The position numbers and the translations under genes were made by a program. Source: Alphaproteobacteria bacterium (GTDB lineage: Bacteria; Pseudomonadota; Alphaproteobacteria; JACAEB01). From it: a DNA stretch of 64,000 nucleotides. Location: assembly GCA_024236075.1 (NCBI GenBank), contig JACKLE010000006.1, positions 1-64,000 on the forward strand. The letters run 5' to 3'. The notes beneath the pieces were generated by a model. It searched no databases, was not told where the DNA came from, and saw only the letters and a program-made list of their open reading frames with translations. The first letter of the stretch is position 1; each line of letters begins with the position of its first letter. Below are positions 50,733 to 60,036 of this stretch, one piece after another.

Positions 50733-52910
50733 ATGGGGAACCCGAAAAAGATTGCAGCATGGGCGGTGCTCGGGCTCGGCGCGCTCGCCGCGGCCGGGCC
50801 GGCGCAAGCCATAGACCAGATCGTCGTCACCGCGCAAAAGCGTGCCGAGGCCCTGAGCGAGGTTCCGCTGGCGGTCACCGCCCTCTCGGGCGAAGAGGCC
50901 GACCGGCTCGGCCTCGACAGCACGCTGGGGCTCGCGGGCCACGTGCCCGGAGTGGCGATCGGCCAGAACTCGGGCGAGGGCGATTTTCCGTTCATCTCGA
51001 TCCGCGGCGTCACCATGCGCGACTTCGCGGACACGAACGAGAGCCCGTCGGCCGTCTATCTCGACGAGTTCTACAAAGCCAATCTCATGGGGCTCGACAG
51101 CCAGATCTTCGATGTGGAGCGCATCGAGGTTCTGCGCGGGCCGCAGGGCACGCTCTACGGCCGCAACGCGACGGGCGGCGTCGTCAAATATGTGACGCGG
51201 AAGCCGGGCGAGGCCTTCGAGGGCCATGCCTCCGCCTCGGTCGGCGAGTACGGCCGCGTCAAGCTCGAGGGTGCCGCCGGCGGGCCCCTGGCGCCGGGCC
51301 TCGCCGGCCGCCTCTCGATCCTGCACCATCGGCACGACGGCTACACGAGGAACATCTATCCCGGTGCGGACGACGGCAACGCGCTCGACGTGACGGCCGT
51401 GCGCGGCCAGCTCGCCTACCGCCCTTCGGCGGACCTCAAGGTCTCGCTCCTCGTGCAGAACTATCTCAACGACAACGATGCGGGAAACATGTTCTCGCAC
51501 CGCGTGGTCGGGGTCGATCCGGTCACGGGCCTCGCCGTGCCGGCCGCGAGCGCGCTCGCGACGGATTCGTTCGGCTATCGCGATCCGACGCCGGGCGATG
51601 CGCGCGACACCAACTCGAACCGCGACATCTATCTCGATGTGAAGCAGCTCACGGCCGTCGGCACGGTCGAGTGGACCCTCGGCGAGATCGCGCTCACATC
51701 CGTGACCGGCTACGAGAAGACGAGCAAGGACGCGCTCTTCGACAGCGATTCGAGCCCCAATCCGCGCGGCACGGAGACCCATCCCGACGGAGTCGAGTTC
51801 GCCGAGGAGCTGCGCCTCGCGGGCCGCCTCGGCACCGTCGACTGGCTCGCCGGCATCTATTATTTCAACTACGACATTTCCGGATATCAGCGCCGCCAGA
51901 CCTCGGCGGCCGGACCGCGCCCGCCCGTCTTCTTCGGGCTCCAGACCGAAAGCTGGGCGGCCTTCGCCAGCCTCGACGTGCCGATCACGGACAGATGGAG
52001 CTTTTCGGGCGGGCTGCGCTACACCGCCGACGACAAGGACTATGCGCTCTTCAACAGCGACTTCGGCGTCGTCTTCAACAAGTCGACCGCGGGCGAGGCC
52101 GCGACGCGAAGCGACGACAATCTGAGCTTCGACGCCCGCCTCGCCTACAGGCCCGCGCCGGGGCATCTCGTCTACGCCGGCATTGCGCGCGGCTTCAAGG
52201 GCGGGACCTTCAATGTCGGCTTCACGCCGATAAGCGCCGACGCGATTCCGGTCGAGCCGGAGCGGCTCACGAGCTACGAGGTCGGACTCAAATCCGCGTT
52301 CTTCGACGAAAGGCTCCGCCTCGACCTTTCGGGCTTCCGCTACGACTATGCCGACTCGCAGGCCTTCCAGTTCGACGGGCGCACCTTGAGCGCGACCACG
52401 TTCAACCGCGACGCGGAAATCTGGGGCGCCGAGCTGGAGGCCTCCGCCGCCCCCGCCGAGGGCCTCGATTTGCGACTCGTCGGAGCCTGGCTCGACGCGA
52501 CCTTGAAGGACGTCGAGCTGCCCGGTCCCTCCTTCCTCGGCGGCATCGTGGTGGACCGGCGCATGCCGCTCGCCCCGCGATGGAGCTGGACCGGCCTCGT
52601 GCGTTACGCCTTTCCGCTCTCCTGGGGCGGGTCGATCGCGTTGCAGGGCGACGTCGCCTACAAGTCCGAGCAATATTTCGACGCCTTCAACAGCCCGAGC
52701 CATCGTGAGGACGCCTATGCGGTCGGGAATGCCCGCGTGTCGTGGCTGAGCCCGGACAAGAAGCTCGAGCTCGCGGTCTGGGCGGAGAATATTTGGGACA
52801 CGGAGTACCGGACCTACGCCTTCGACCTTTCCTTCCTCGGCCTCGCGACGGATGTCTGGGGCAAGCCGCGATGGGTCGGCGCGACGGCGACCTATCGCTT
52901 CGGAGGCTGA
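50733..52910 (+). CDS. TonB-dependent outer-membrane receptor
   Basis: A 725-residue receptor. A short signal (WAVLGLGALAAAGPAQA) is followed by a TonB box region (IDQIVVTAQKRAEALSEVPLAVT), the plug domain (about 40-150, with VERIEVLRGPQGTLYGRNATGGVVKYVTRKPG) and a barrel ending in GATATYRFGG with the terminal aromatic pattern. GAGGGGG lies 5 nt before the ATG. The VTAQKR/VPLAVTA style is common in receptors for plant-derived or aromatic compounds, but the ligand is unknown. Downstream lies the ATP-grasp-peptidase fusion gene, 149 bp away on the same strand. Confidence 0.92.
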   Translation: MGNPKKIAAWAVLGLGALAAAGPAQAIDQIVVTAQKRAEALSEVPLAVTALSGEEADRLGLDSTLGLAGHVPGVAIGQNSGEGDFPFISIRGVTMRDFADTNESPSAVYLDEFYKANLMGLDSQIFDVERIEVLRGPQGTLYGRNATGGVVKYVTRKPGEAFEGHASASVGEYGRVKLEGAAGGPLAPGLAGRLSILHHRHDGYTRNIYPGADDGNALDVTAVRGQLAYRPSADLKVSLLVQNYLNDNDAGNMFSHRVVGVDPVTGLAVPAASALATDSFGYRDPTPGDARDTNSNRDIYLDVKQLTAVGTVEWTLGEIALTSVTGYEKTSKDALFDSDSSPNPRGTETHPDGVEFAEELRLAGRLGTVDWLAGIYYFNYDISGYQRRQTSAAGPRPPVFFGLQTESWAAFASLDVPITDRWSFSGGLRYTADDKDYALFNSDFGVVFNKSTAGEAATRSDDNLSFDARLAYRPAPGHLVYAGIARGFKGGTFNVGFTPISADAIPVEPERLTSYEVGLKSAFFDERLRLDLSGFRYDYADSQAFQFDGRTLSATTFNRDAEIWGAELEASAAPAEGLDLRLVGAWLDATLKDVELPGPSFLGGIVVDRRMPLAPRWSWTGLVRYAFPLSWGGSIALQGDVAYKSEQYFDAFNSPSHREDAYAVGNARVSWLSPDKKLELAVWAENIWDTEYRTYAFDLSFLGLATDVWGKPRWVGATATYRFGG

Positions 52911-53059
52911 GCGGGGGCGGGACGGGCGCGGCCGGCGACGGGTTGCGCGGCATCGCCCGATGCCGGAGCATCGCGAGGCGTTCGCCCGCCCGGGCCGGCT
53001 ACCCGGCGCCGGCGGCGCGAGCGCAGGGGTCCACCCGCCCGAACCGACGATGGAGCGAC

Positions 53060-56000
53060 ATGCCGACCGTTCTCAGCCCGGCCGAGGCCCTCGGCCTTTC
53101 CGGGGCCGCATTGGACGGGCGCGTTCAGCGCGCCGTGCATCATATCGGCGACGCCACCTTCCGCCGGCTCGCGGAGCGCATGCAGGCGGACGCGCTCGCG
53201 AGCGACATGATCTATGAGCGCGACGGTGCGCGCGAGCCGATCCGCATCCTTCTGCGCCCGCTGCTCGCCATGCCCGAGCAGCTCAGCTATGTGCACCATG
53301 TCTGCTTCACGCTGACGGAAGCGCTGAAGCGCCTGCCCCAGCTCTGGTTCGACGATCCCGACGCGCGCCGATGCCTCGCGCTCGGCGCGGACGAGGAGGC
53401 ATGGTTCCGCGACGCCTGGACGCCGGCGCATCAGCGCAACAATCCGATCTATGGGCGCCTGGACGCCGTCTGCGACTTCACGGGCGCGGCCTGGCAGGAT
53501 TCCTTGCGCTTCATGGAGGCCAATCTCTCCGGGGTCGGCGGAATTCACTACTCGCCCCTCGCCGAGCAGCTCGTCATGCGCGACATCGTGCCGACGCTGC
53601 GCGCCCACGATCCCGGGCTCGATCTGGAGCTGCCGCGCGACCAGCGCGAGCTGTTCCTCCAGGTCCTCATCGACCATGCCCGCGCCATCGGCCGGGGCGC
53701 CTGCAATGTCTGCTTCGTCGAGCCCATCTATGTGCACGACGGGCCGGACGAGCAGTCCGTCCTTAGCAGATATCTCGAGGAGCGCCATGCGCTCACCACC
53801 GCCCATGCCGATCCGCGCGATCTCACGGTCAGGGGCGACGACGTCTTCCACAAGGACGTGCGCGTCGATCTCGCCTACCGCGACTACGAGCTGCGCGATC
53901 TCGTCGCGCTCGAGCGCGAGCTCGGCCGGCGGCTCGACGGCATGCGGCTGCTCTTCCGGCAGAACCGGGTCGTCTCCTCGCTCGTCGGGGATTTCGACCA
54001 CAAGAGCTGCCTCGAGATCCTCACCGACCCCGTGCTCGCCGAGCGCCATTTCGGCATGGAGGAGGCACGCGTCTTCCGGCGCCACGTGCTCTGGACACGG
54101 ATCGTCTCCGAGCGGCGGACGAGCCTGCCGCATCGCGAGGAGGGCGACCTCGTCGACTTCGCGAGGCGCCATCGGGAGGAGCTCGTCCTGAAGCCCAATC
54201 GGGGCTATGGCGGCAGGGGCGTCGTCTTCGGCGCGGCGATCGGCCAGGGGGAATGGGAGCGCCTCATCGGCGAGGCCGCGGCGGCGGCCGACGATCCCGA
54301 GCGCTCATGGGTCGTGCAGTCGGCGACGCGCCTGCCCGTGCACGAATTTCCCGTGCTCGGAGAGGACGGGCGCGTGTTCGGCGAGCCCTTCTACGCGGTC
54401 ATGGGATTCACGGCGACCGACAGCGGGCTCGGCGTCGTCTGCCGCGTGTCGCAGAAGCAGGTCGTGAACATCGCCCAGCGCGGTGGGATGGCCGCCGTTC
54501 TCGTGGCGCGCGCGCCGGGCGAGCTGCGCATCCCCAAGCGCCCCGTCAAGGCCGGGGCCGAAGCGACGCCCGGCGTGCGCGCCGAGATCGGCGAGCTGCG
54601 GCGGCTCGACCAGACGATCGCGCTCCTGGGATGGGACGAGGAGACCATGCTGCCGGCCGCGGCGCGCGCCGAGCGCGGCGACCAGCTCGCCTCGCTCGAG
54701 GCGCTGCGGCACAATCTTCTGACCTCGGATCGTCTCGGCGACCTCATGGAGGAGGCAGCGCTCGAGACGGAGGGCGATCCGCGCTGGACGCGGGAGCTCG
54801 CGCTCCTGCGCCGATCCCGGCGCCAGGCCCTCGCCTTGCCCGAGGAGCTGATCCGCGCGTTCGCGCAGGCGAAATCGCGCGCGCTCGGGGCCTGGGAGGA
54901 GGCGCGGGCTCAGGACGACTTCGCCGTGTTCGCGCCCGCGTTCGAGACGGTCCTCGGTCAGGCGCGCGAGCGGGCGCAGGCGCTCGCTCCGGGCGAGGAG
55001 CTCTACGACGCCGCGCTCGAGGATTTCGAGCCCGGCATGACCCGCGCGCGGCTCGATCCCGTGCTCGGCGAGCTGCGCGACCGGCTCGCGCCGCTCGTTC
55101 GCTCGTCCGCGGAGCAAAGCGCGTCGTCGGCGCCTTCGCCCGAAGGCCGGATGGTTCCCGAGGCGGCGCAGTGGGAGCTCTGCCGGGACCTTCTGGCCGC
55201 GATCGGCTTCGACTTCGCGCGCGGGCGCCTCGACCGGTCGACGCATCCCTTCACGCTGCTCGCCGGCGCGAACGATGTGCGGCTGACGATCCGTGTGCAC
55301 GAGGACAATGTGGCGTCGACGATTCTCACCACGCTGCACGAAGGGGGACACGCCCTCTACGATCAGGGACTGACGCAGGGCGATCGCGACTGCCTCCTGA
55401 GCGACGCGCCGAGCATGGGGCTGCACGAGTGCCAGGCCCGCCTGTGGGAGAACCATGTCGGTCGGCTCGGCGCCTTCTGGGCGCATTTGCTGCCGGCGCT
55501 GCGCGCGCGGTCCGGGGCCGCGATGGACGGGCTCGACGCCGACGCCTTCCGCCGCGCCGTCAATCGCATTCGTCCCTCGCTCATCCGCGTCGACGCCGAC
55601 CCGGTCTCCTATCATCTGCACATCTTCATGCGCTACGAGCTTGAGATCGCGCTCTTCTCCGGCGCTCTCGCCGTTCGGGATCTGCCCGCCGCCTGGCGGG
55701 AGCGGAGCGCGGCGCTCATCGGCGCCGCGCCGGCCTGCGACCGCGAGGGCGTGCTGCAGGACGTCCACTGGGCGCAGGGGCTTTTCGGCTACTTCCCGTC
55801 CTACACCCTAGGGAGCCTCTATGCGGCGCAGCTCGTGGAGGCCTATGAGCGCGATCATGCGCTTGCGGACGAGATCGGGCGCGGCGATTTCGCGAGCCTG
55901 CGCGGCTGGCTGGCCGAGCGCGTCTACGCCCACGGGCAGCTATACTCGGCCGAGGAGGTCGTCTTGCGGGCGACCGGCAAGGGCCTCGACGCCGGCGCCT

Positions 56001-56083
56001 TTCTGCGCCACATCGAGAGGACCGCCGACGGGCCGTCCGGGGCGGGTCAGACGGCGTCGCGCAGAGGCTCGCCGCGCAGATAG
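53060..56083 (+). CDS. ATP-grasp-like ligase fused to M32 metallocarboxypeptidase
   Basis: A 1007-residue polypeptide in one uninterrupted frame. Residues about 1-500 form an ATP-grasp-like region: MEANLSGVGGIHYSP, a glycine-rich KPNRGYGGRGVVFG loop (378-391) and SWVVQSATRLPVHEFP resemble circularly permuted ATP-grasp or glutathionylspermidine-synthase-like ligases. From about 515 on, RRLDQTIALLGWDEETMLPAAARAERGDQLA starts a complete M32 (carboxypeptidase Taq) domain with HEGGH (760-764), and third ligand Glu790 in HECQARLWEN. ATG 53060 has GGAG upstream. It should be cytoplasmic, as no signal is seen. The 3' end overlaps the converging dehydrogenase by 37 bp. Each half is recognised by motifs; the joint role is unknown. 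Confidence 0.8.
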   Translation: MPTVLSPAEALGLSGAALDGRVQRAVHHIGDATFRRLAERMQADALASDMIYERDGAREPIRILLRPLLAMPEQLSYVHHVCFTLTEALKRLPQLWFDDPDARRCLALGADEEAWFRDAWTPAHQRNNPIYGRLDAVCDFTGAAWQDSLRFMEANLSGVGGIHYSPLAEQLVMRDIVPTLRAHDPGLDLELPRDQRELFLQVLIDHARAIGRGACNVCFVEPIYVHDGPDEQSVLSRYLEERHALTTAHADPRDLTVRGDDVFHKDVRVDLAYRDYELRDLVALERELGRRLDGMRLLFRQNRVVSSLVGDFDHKSCLEILTDPVLAERHFGMEEARVFRRHVLWTRIVSERRTSLPHREEGDLVDFARRHREELVLKPNRGYGGRGVVFGAAIGQGEWERLIGEAAAAADDPERSWVVQSATRLPVHEFPVLGEDGRVFGEPFYAVMGFTATDSGLGVVCRVSQKQVVNIAQRGGMAAVLVARAPGELRIPKRPVKAGAEATPGVRAEIGELRRLDQTIALLGWDEETMLPAAARAERGDQLASLEALRHNLLTSDRLGDLMEEAALETEGDPRWTRELALLRRSRRQALALPEELIRAFAQAKSRALGAWEEARAQDDFAVFAPAFETVLGQARERAQALAPGEELYDAALEDFEPGMTRARLDPVLGELRDRLAPLVRSSAEQSASSAPSPEGRMVPEAAQWELCRDLLAAIGFDFARGRLDRSTHPFTLLAGANDVRLTIRVHEDNVASTILTTLHEGGHALYDQGLTQGDRDCLLSDAPSMGLHECQARLWENHVGRLGAFWAHLLPALRARSGAAMDGLDADAFRRAVNRIRPSLIRVDADPVSYHLHIFMRYELEIALFSGALAVRDLPAAWRERSAALIGAAPACDREGVLQDVHWAQGLFGYFPSYTLGSLYAAQLVEAYERDHALADEIGRGDFASLRGWLAERVYAHGQLYSAEEVVLRATGKGLDAGAFLRHIERTADGPSGAGQTASRRGSPRR

Positions 56084-57000
56084 GCGCGCACATTGTCGTA
56101 GACGTGGTCGGCCATGGCGCGACGCGATTCGATCGTCGCGCTCCCCACATGCGGCACCATGACGAGATTGGGCACGCCGAGGAGCCGCGGATCGGGATCG
56201 GGCTCGTCGCGGAAGACGTCGAGCGCGGCCCCGCCGAGGCGGCCTTCGGAGAGCGCGGCGATGAGGGCGTCCTCGTCGACGAGCGAGCCCCTCGCGATAT
56301 TGACGAGCAGGCCCTCGGGCCCGAGCGCGTCGAGAACGCGCGCATCGACGATGCCCTCCGTCTCGGCGGTCGCCGGAGCGCAGATCATGAGGACGTCGCT
56401 CCAGGCGGCGAGCGCCGCGAGGTCCTCGAGCCGGGGATAGAGCACGGACGGCCGCGCCGGCGAGCGCGAGGCATAGGCGACCGGCATGCCGAACGCCTCG
56501 GCGCGCCGCGCGATGGCGCGCCCGATCCGGCCGAAGCCGAAAATGCCGAGCCGGCTCGCGGACACGCTACGCACGAGCGGATAGCGCCCGTCCGCCCAGC
56601 GCCCCGCCCGCACGAAGGCGTCGCCGTCGCAGATGCGCCGGACGCCCGCGAGAAGGAGCGCGAAAGCGAGGTCCGCCACGTCCTCGGTGAGGGCGTTGGC
56701 CGTCGCCGTCAGCTGCACGCCCCGCGCGGCGACGTCCGCAAGATCGTAGCGGTCGAGCCCCACGCCGAAATTGGCGATGAGGCGGAGCGCCGGCATCGCG
56801 TCGAGGAGCTCGCGCGTCGCCCCGAAGAAGGAGCTCGAGACGAGAACCTCGACCTCCCCGCCGTGCTCCGCGAGCCAGGCCTGCGGGTCGGGCAGGCGCC
56901 AGAGATCGACAATGTCGAGTGGATGGGCGTAGGCGTAGCCGGCGTCGACCGGGAACGCGGCGGCCTGGATGATGGTGGTGCCGCGGGTGGGCGGGGTCAT
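56047..57000 (-). CDS. D-2-hydroxyacid dehydrogenase (glyoxylate/hydroxypyruvate reductase-like)
   Basis: A 317-residue NAD(P)-dependent enzyme. LGIFGFGRIGRAIARRAEAFG is the nucleotide-binding GxGxxG motif, VNIARGSLVDEDALI holds the substrate-binding Arg, LDVFRDEPDPDPRL the catalytic Glu and VMVPHVGSATIESR the catalytic His. The GHRB-like PHVGS sequence suggests a preference for glyoxylate or hydroxypyruvate. ATG 57000 is used; the frame remains open to 57180. Its 3' end overlaps the fusion gene by 37 bp. Confidence 0.88.
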   Translation of the reverse strand: MTPPTRGTTIIQAAAFPVDAGYAYAHPLDIVDLWRLPDPQAWLAEHGGEVEVLVSSSFFGATRELLDAMPALRLIANFGVGLDRYDLADVAARGVQLTATANALTEDVADLAFALLLAGVRRICDGDAFVRAGRWADGRYPLVRSVSASRLGIFGFGRIGRAIARRAEAFGMPVAYASRSPARPSVLYPRLEDLAALAAWSDVLMICAPATAETEGIVDARVLDALGPEGLLVNIARGSLVDEDALIAALSEGRLGGAALDVFRDEPDPDPRLLGVPNLVMVPHVGSATIESRRAMADHVYDNVRAYLRGEPLRDAV

Positions 57001-57155
57001 AGCGGGGCCTCGTCGGGCGGTGCGGGACGCATGGGTCCTCGCTTGTGCGCTAGAATGGGGTCGGCGCCGTTGTATCATGGTGGCGGCGGAAATAGCGCCG
57101 CTCGGCGGTCTGAATTTGCCGACGGGCGCACAAATCCATCCGGGAGCAGGCTGCG

Positions 57156-57836
57156 ATGATCGATCTCTACACTTCGGCAACGCCCAACGGGCACAAGGCT
57201 TCGGTCACGCTGGAGGAGCTCGCGATCCCCTATGAGGTCTATCCCGTCAACCTGACGGCGGGCGAGCAGAAGACGCCCGCCTTCCTCAAGATCAATCCCA
57301 ATGGGCGCATCCCGGCCATCGTCGATCGCGGCAACGACGATTTTCCGATCTTCGAGTCGGGCGCGATCATGATCTACCTCGCCGAGCTTGCGGGCATGCT
57401 CCTGCCGGCCGATGTGAAGGGCCGCTCGCGCGTGATCCAATGGCTCATGTTCCAGATGGGCGGCATCGGCCCCATGATGGGGCAGGCCAATGTCTTCTTC
57501 CGCTACTTCCCCGAGAAGATTCAGCCGGCCATCGACCGCTACCAGAAGGAGTCGAAGCGCCTTTTCGCCGTGCTCGACGGTCAGCTCAAGGACAATCAAT
57601 TCCTTGCGGGCGACTATTCGATCGCCGACATCGCCAATTTCTGCTGGGTCCGCACGCACAAATGGTCCGGCGTCGAGATCGACGACCTTCCGCATCTCGA
57701 GCGCTGGCTCAAGGAGATCCGCGCCCGGCCCGCCGTGGATCGCGGTCTCAAGGTTCCCCAGGAGGTGAAGGTCGAGGCGGGGACCAAGGAAGCGGAGACC
57801 TTCATCAAGGGCGCGCAGACGATCGTCGTGCGCTGA
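57156..57836 (+). CDS. Glutathione S-transferase, nu class-like (YfcG/YghU type)
   Basis: A 226-residue GST. MIDLYTSATPNGHKASVTLEEL carries the TPNG motif (Thr-Pro-Asn) that marks the nu class disulfide-bond oxidoreductases, INPNGRIPAIVD the cis-Pro glutathione site, and FESGAIMIYLAE the Glu-Ser pair. The C-terminal helical domain (LAGDYSIADIANFCWV) has the N-capping box. It likely reduces disulfides or peroxides with glutathione. It diverges from the dehydrogenase across 155 bp; the ATG is preceded by GGGAGCAGG. Confidence 0.9.
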   Translation: MIDLYTSATPNGHKASVTLEELAIPYEVYPVNLTAGEQKTPAFLKINPNGRIPAIVDRGNDDFPIFESGAIMIYLAELAGMLLPADVKGRSRVIQWLMFQMGGIGPMMGQANVFFRYFPEKIQPAIDRYQKESKRLFAVLDGQLKDNQFLAGDYSIADIANFCWVRTHKWSGVEIDDLPHLERWLKEIRARPAVDRGLKVPQEVKVEAGTKEAETFIKGAQTIVVR

Positions 57837-57903
57837 GGGCGCGCCGGCCGCCTCTTTTCGCCGTCCGGTAGGCGGGACCGCGTGCCACAACCTGCGCGCG
57901 ACA

Positions 57904-57927
57904 TTAAGCCAGCATTAACCCTAATAT
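57904..57927 (+). promoter_or_regulatory. Perfect CtrA box with adjacent -10-like hexamer
   Basis: TTAAGCCAGCATTAA at 57904-57918 is an exact TTAA-N7-TTAA, the consensus of the alphaproteobacterial master regulator CtrA. A TAATAT hexamer follows at 57922-57927, in position to be the -10 of a CtrA-dependent promoter. The receptor gene starts 43 nt later. CtrA control is an inference from the match. Confidence 0.7.
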
Positions 57928-57969
57928 TGAGACCTAGGGCGATAGCCGAAGCCACGCACGGGTATCGCC

Positions 57970-60033
57970 ATGCTCGATCCGATTCCGTCCCGTCAGGGTA
58001 AATGGCCGCGCGCGCTCGCCTTTTCGTTCGCGACGGTCGTCGGGGCTCTTCTCGCCGCCGCAGCGGCCGACAAGGCCGGCGCGGTCGCGACGCACGAGGC
58101 CGACGCGCTCGCGGATATGAGCATCGAGGACCTTCTCAAGGTCGAGATCACCATCGCCTCGAAGAAGTCCGAGCAGCTCGCCTCGGTGCCCGCCGCGATC
58201 TACGTGATCACCGCCGACGAGATCGCCCGCTCGAGCGCAACCACCCTCGCCGATCTCCTGCGCATGGTTCCGGGCCTCGAGGTGGCGTCCCTCGACGGAA
58301 ACAAGTGGGCCGTGAGCGCGCGGGGCTCGAACGAGCGCTTCGCGCGACGCCTTCTCGTCCTTCAGGACGGCCGCACCCTCTACTCGCCGCTCTATTCGGG
58401 AGTCTTCTGGGATTCCTCCGATCTCGTCCTCGACAACATTTCGCGCATCGAGGTGATCCGTGGCCCGGGGGCCAGCATCTGGGGCGCGAATGCGGTCAAC
58501 GGCGTCGTCAACGTCATCACGAAATCGGCGGCCGAGACGAAGGGCGTCTATGCCAAGGCCGAGGCGAGCGACCACGGCGACCAGATCTATTCCGCCCGCT
58601 ATGGCGCCGCGCATGGCGACCTCGTGGACTACAACCTCTCCATGAAGTTCCGCACCCATCCCGATTCCGACGCGACGGCCAATGCGAACGATGCCTGGCA
58701 GGCGTTCCGCTTCTCCGCGCGGACGGACTGGAAGCTGCCGGACGGCGGCAAGCTGACGGTTTCCGGCGGCTTCCTCGACGGCACGGTCGAGACGCGCCGG
58801 CCGGTCGTGCTCCTCGCGCCTCCATATGCCTCGGTGGTGAATTCCGAGGACAACGTTCTCGGCGGCCATCTTCTCGCCCGCTGGGAGGCGCCGAAATCCG
58901 ACCGGATGGGCTGGTCGGTCCAGGGATTCTGGGAAAAGACCTCGCGCGAATATCTCGACGGCGAGCTGAACTACGACGTCTTCGACGTGGAGCTACAATC
59001 GGCATTTCGCCTGACGGACTCCACGCAGGCCGTTATGGGCGCCGGCTACCGGATCGTTTTCGACGAGGTCGCCGGGTCGAGCTCGCTCATGATTCGCGAC
59101 TACAACGCCGAGCGAGATCTCATCAGCGCCTTCGTGCAGATCGACCAGGGTCTCTTCTCGAACGGAACGAGGCTCATCCTCGGCACCAAGATCGAAAACA
59201 ACGACTTCACCGGCACGGAGATTCAGCCTACGGCGCGCCTCATGGTTCCCGTCGGCCGCTTCAATCTTTGGGCGGGCGTCTCGCGCGCCGTCCGCACGCC
59301 CTCGCGCGGCGAGCTTGACGCGATCACGCCGCTCGCGGTGGTACCTCCGGGCACGCCCCAAAACCCCGGATTCCTGCCGCTGCTCGTCGAGTTCGAGGGC
59401 GCTGCCGCGCTGGATTCCGAGGTTCTGACCGCCTACGAGGCGGGCGTGCGCGGACGGCTCACGGACGAGATCTGGATCGACGCCACCGCATTCCTCAACG
59501 AGTACAACGATACGGTCGACGGACAGCTCGGCGCGAACCGCGTCGATCTCCTCGCGGCGATTCCGCACGTGGTGCAGCCGATCAATCTCACCAATTCCGG
59601 CGGCCTCGAGGTCAAGGGCTTCGAGGTGGTGCTCGATTGGGAGCCGACGAGCGCGCTCGGTCTTCGCGGCTTCTACGGCTATCTCGACGAAAACCGCGAC
59701 ACGGCCAGCCTGGCGATTCTCCAGGGAGCCGCGCGGGGCGGCAACGACGCGCCCATCCACCAGGCCGGGCTGCGCGTCAGCGCCCGGCTCGCCGACGGCG
59801 TCGACTTCACCGCGATGTCGAAATATGTCGGCGAAATCGAGGGCCAAAATCTCAAGGACTATGTCGACCTCGACCTTAAGCTCGCCTGGCGCGTTTGCGA
59901 GAGGGCGACCGTCTCGATCACGGGCAACAATCTCATCGACGCGCCGCGCACCGAGTTCCGCAGCTCCGATTTGCCGCTCTTCGAGACGGAGGTCGAACGG
60001 TCGGTATTCGGCGGAATCGAAGTCCGGTTCTAG
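57970..60033 (+). CDS. TonB-dependent receptor plug-domain protein
   Basis: A 687-residue receptor. A signal-like helix (FATVVGALLAAAAADKAGAV) leads to MSIEDLLKVEITIASKKSEQLASVPAAIYVIT, the plug start, then LADLLRMVPGLEVASLDGNKWAVSARG, ISRIEVIRGPGASIWGANAVNGVVNVITK and a long barrel ending in GIEVRF, terminal Phe. The SLEDLL-x2-VxI opening is common in receptors of the vitamin B12/siderophore-like group. First gene of a three-gene operon with YfiR and a hybrid kinase, each a few nt apart. It may sense an external ligand instead of, or besides, importing it. A CtrA box precedes it. Confidence 0.88.
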   Translation: MLDPIPSRQGKWPRALAFSFATVVGALLAAAAADKAGAVATHEADALADMSIEDLLKVEITIASKKSEQLASVPAAIYVITADEIARSSATTLADLLRMVPGLEVASLDGNKWAVSARGSNERFARRLLVLQDGRTLYSPLYSGVFWDSSDLVLDNISRIEVIRGPGASIWGANAVNGVVNVITKSAAETKGVYAKAEASDHGDQIYSARYGAAHGDLVDYNLSMKFRTHPDSDATANANDAWQAFRFSARTDWKLPDGGKLTVSGGFLDGTVETRRPVVLLAPPYASVVNSEDNVLGGHLLARWEAPKSDRMGWSVQGFWEKTSREYLDGELNYDVFDVELQSAFRLTDSTQAVMGAGYRIVFDEVAGSSSLMIRDYNAERDLISAFVQIDQGLFSNGTRLILGTKIENNDFTGTEIQPTARLMVPVGRFNLWAGVSRAVRTPSRGELDAITPLAVVPPGTPQNPGFLPLLVEFEGAAALDSEVLTAYEAGVRGRLTDEIWIDATAFLNEYNDTVDGQLGANRVDLLAAIPHVVQPINLTNSGGLEVKGFEVVLDWEPTSALGLRGFYGYLDENRDTASLAILQGAARGGNDAPIHQAGLRVSARLADGVDFTAMSKYVGEIEGQNLKDYVDLDLKLAWRVCERATVSITGNNLIDAPRTEFRSSDLPLFETEVERSVFGGIEVRF

Positions 60034-60036
60034 CCC

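Noticed and set aside
49671..52703. Open frame of about 1010 codons on the minus strand, antisense to the TonB receptor
   Set aside because: It is a product of high GC content: its translation is Arg/Ala/Gly-rich without domain motifs, while the plus strand encodes a full TonB receptor.
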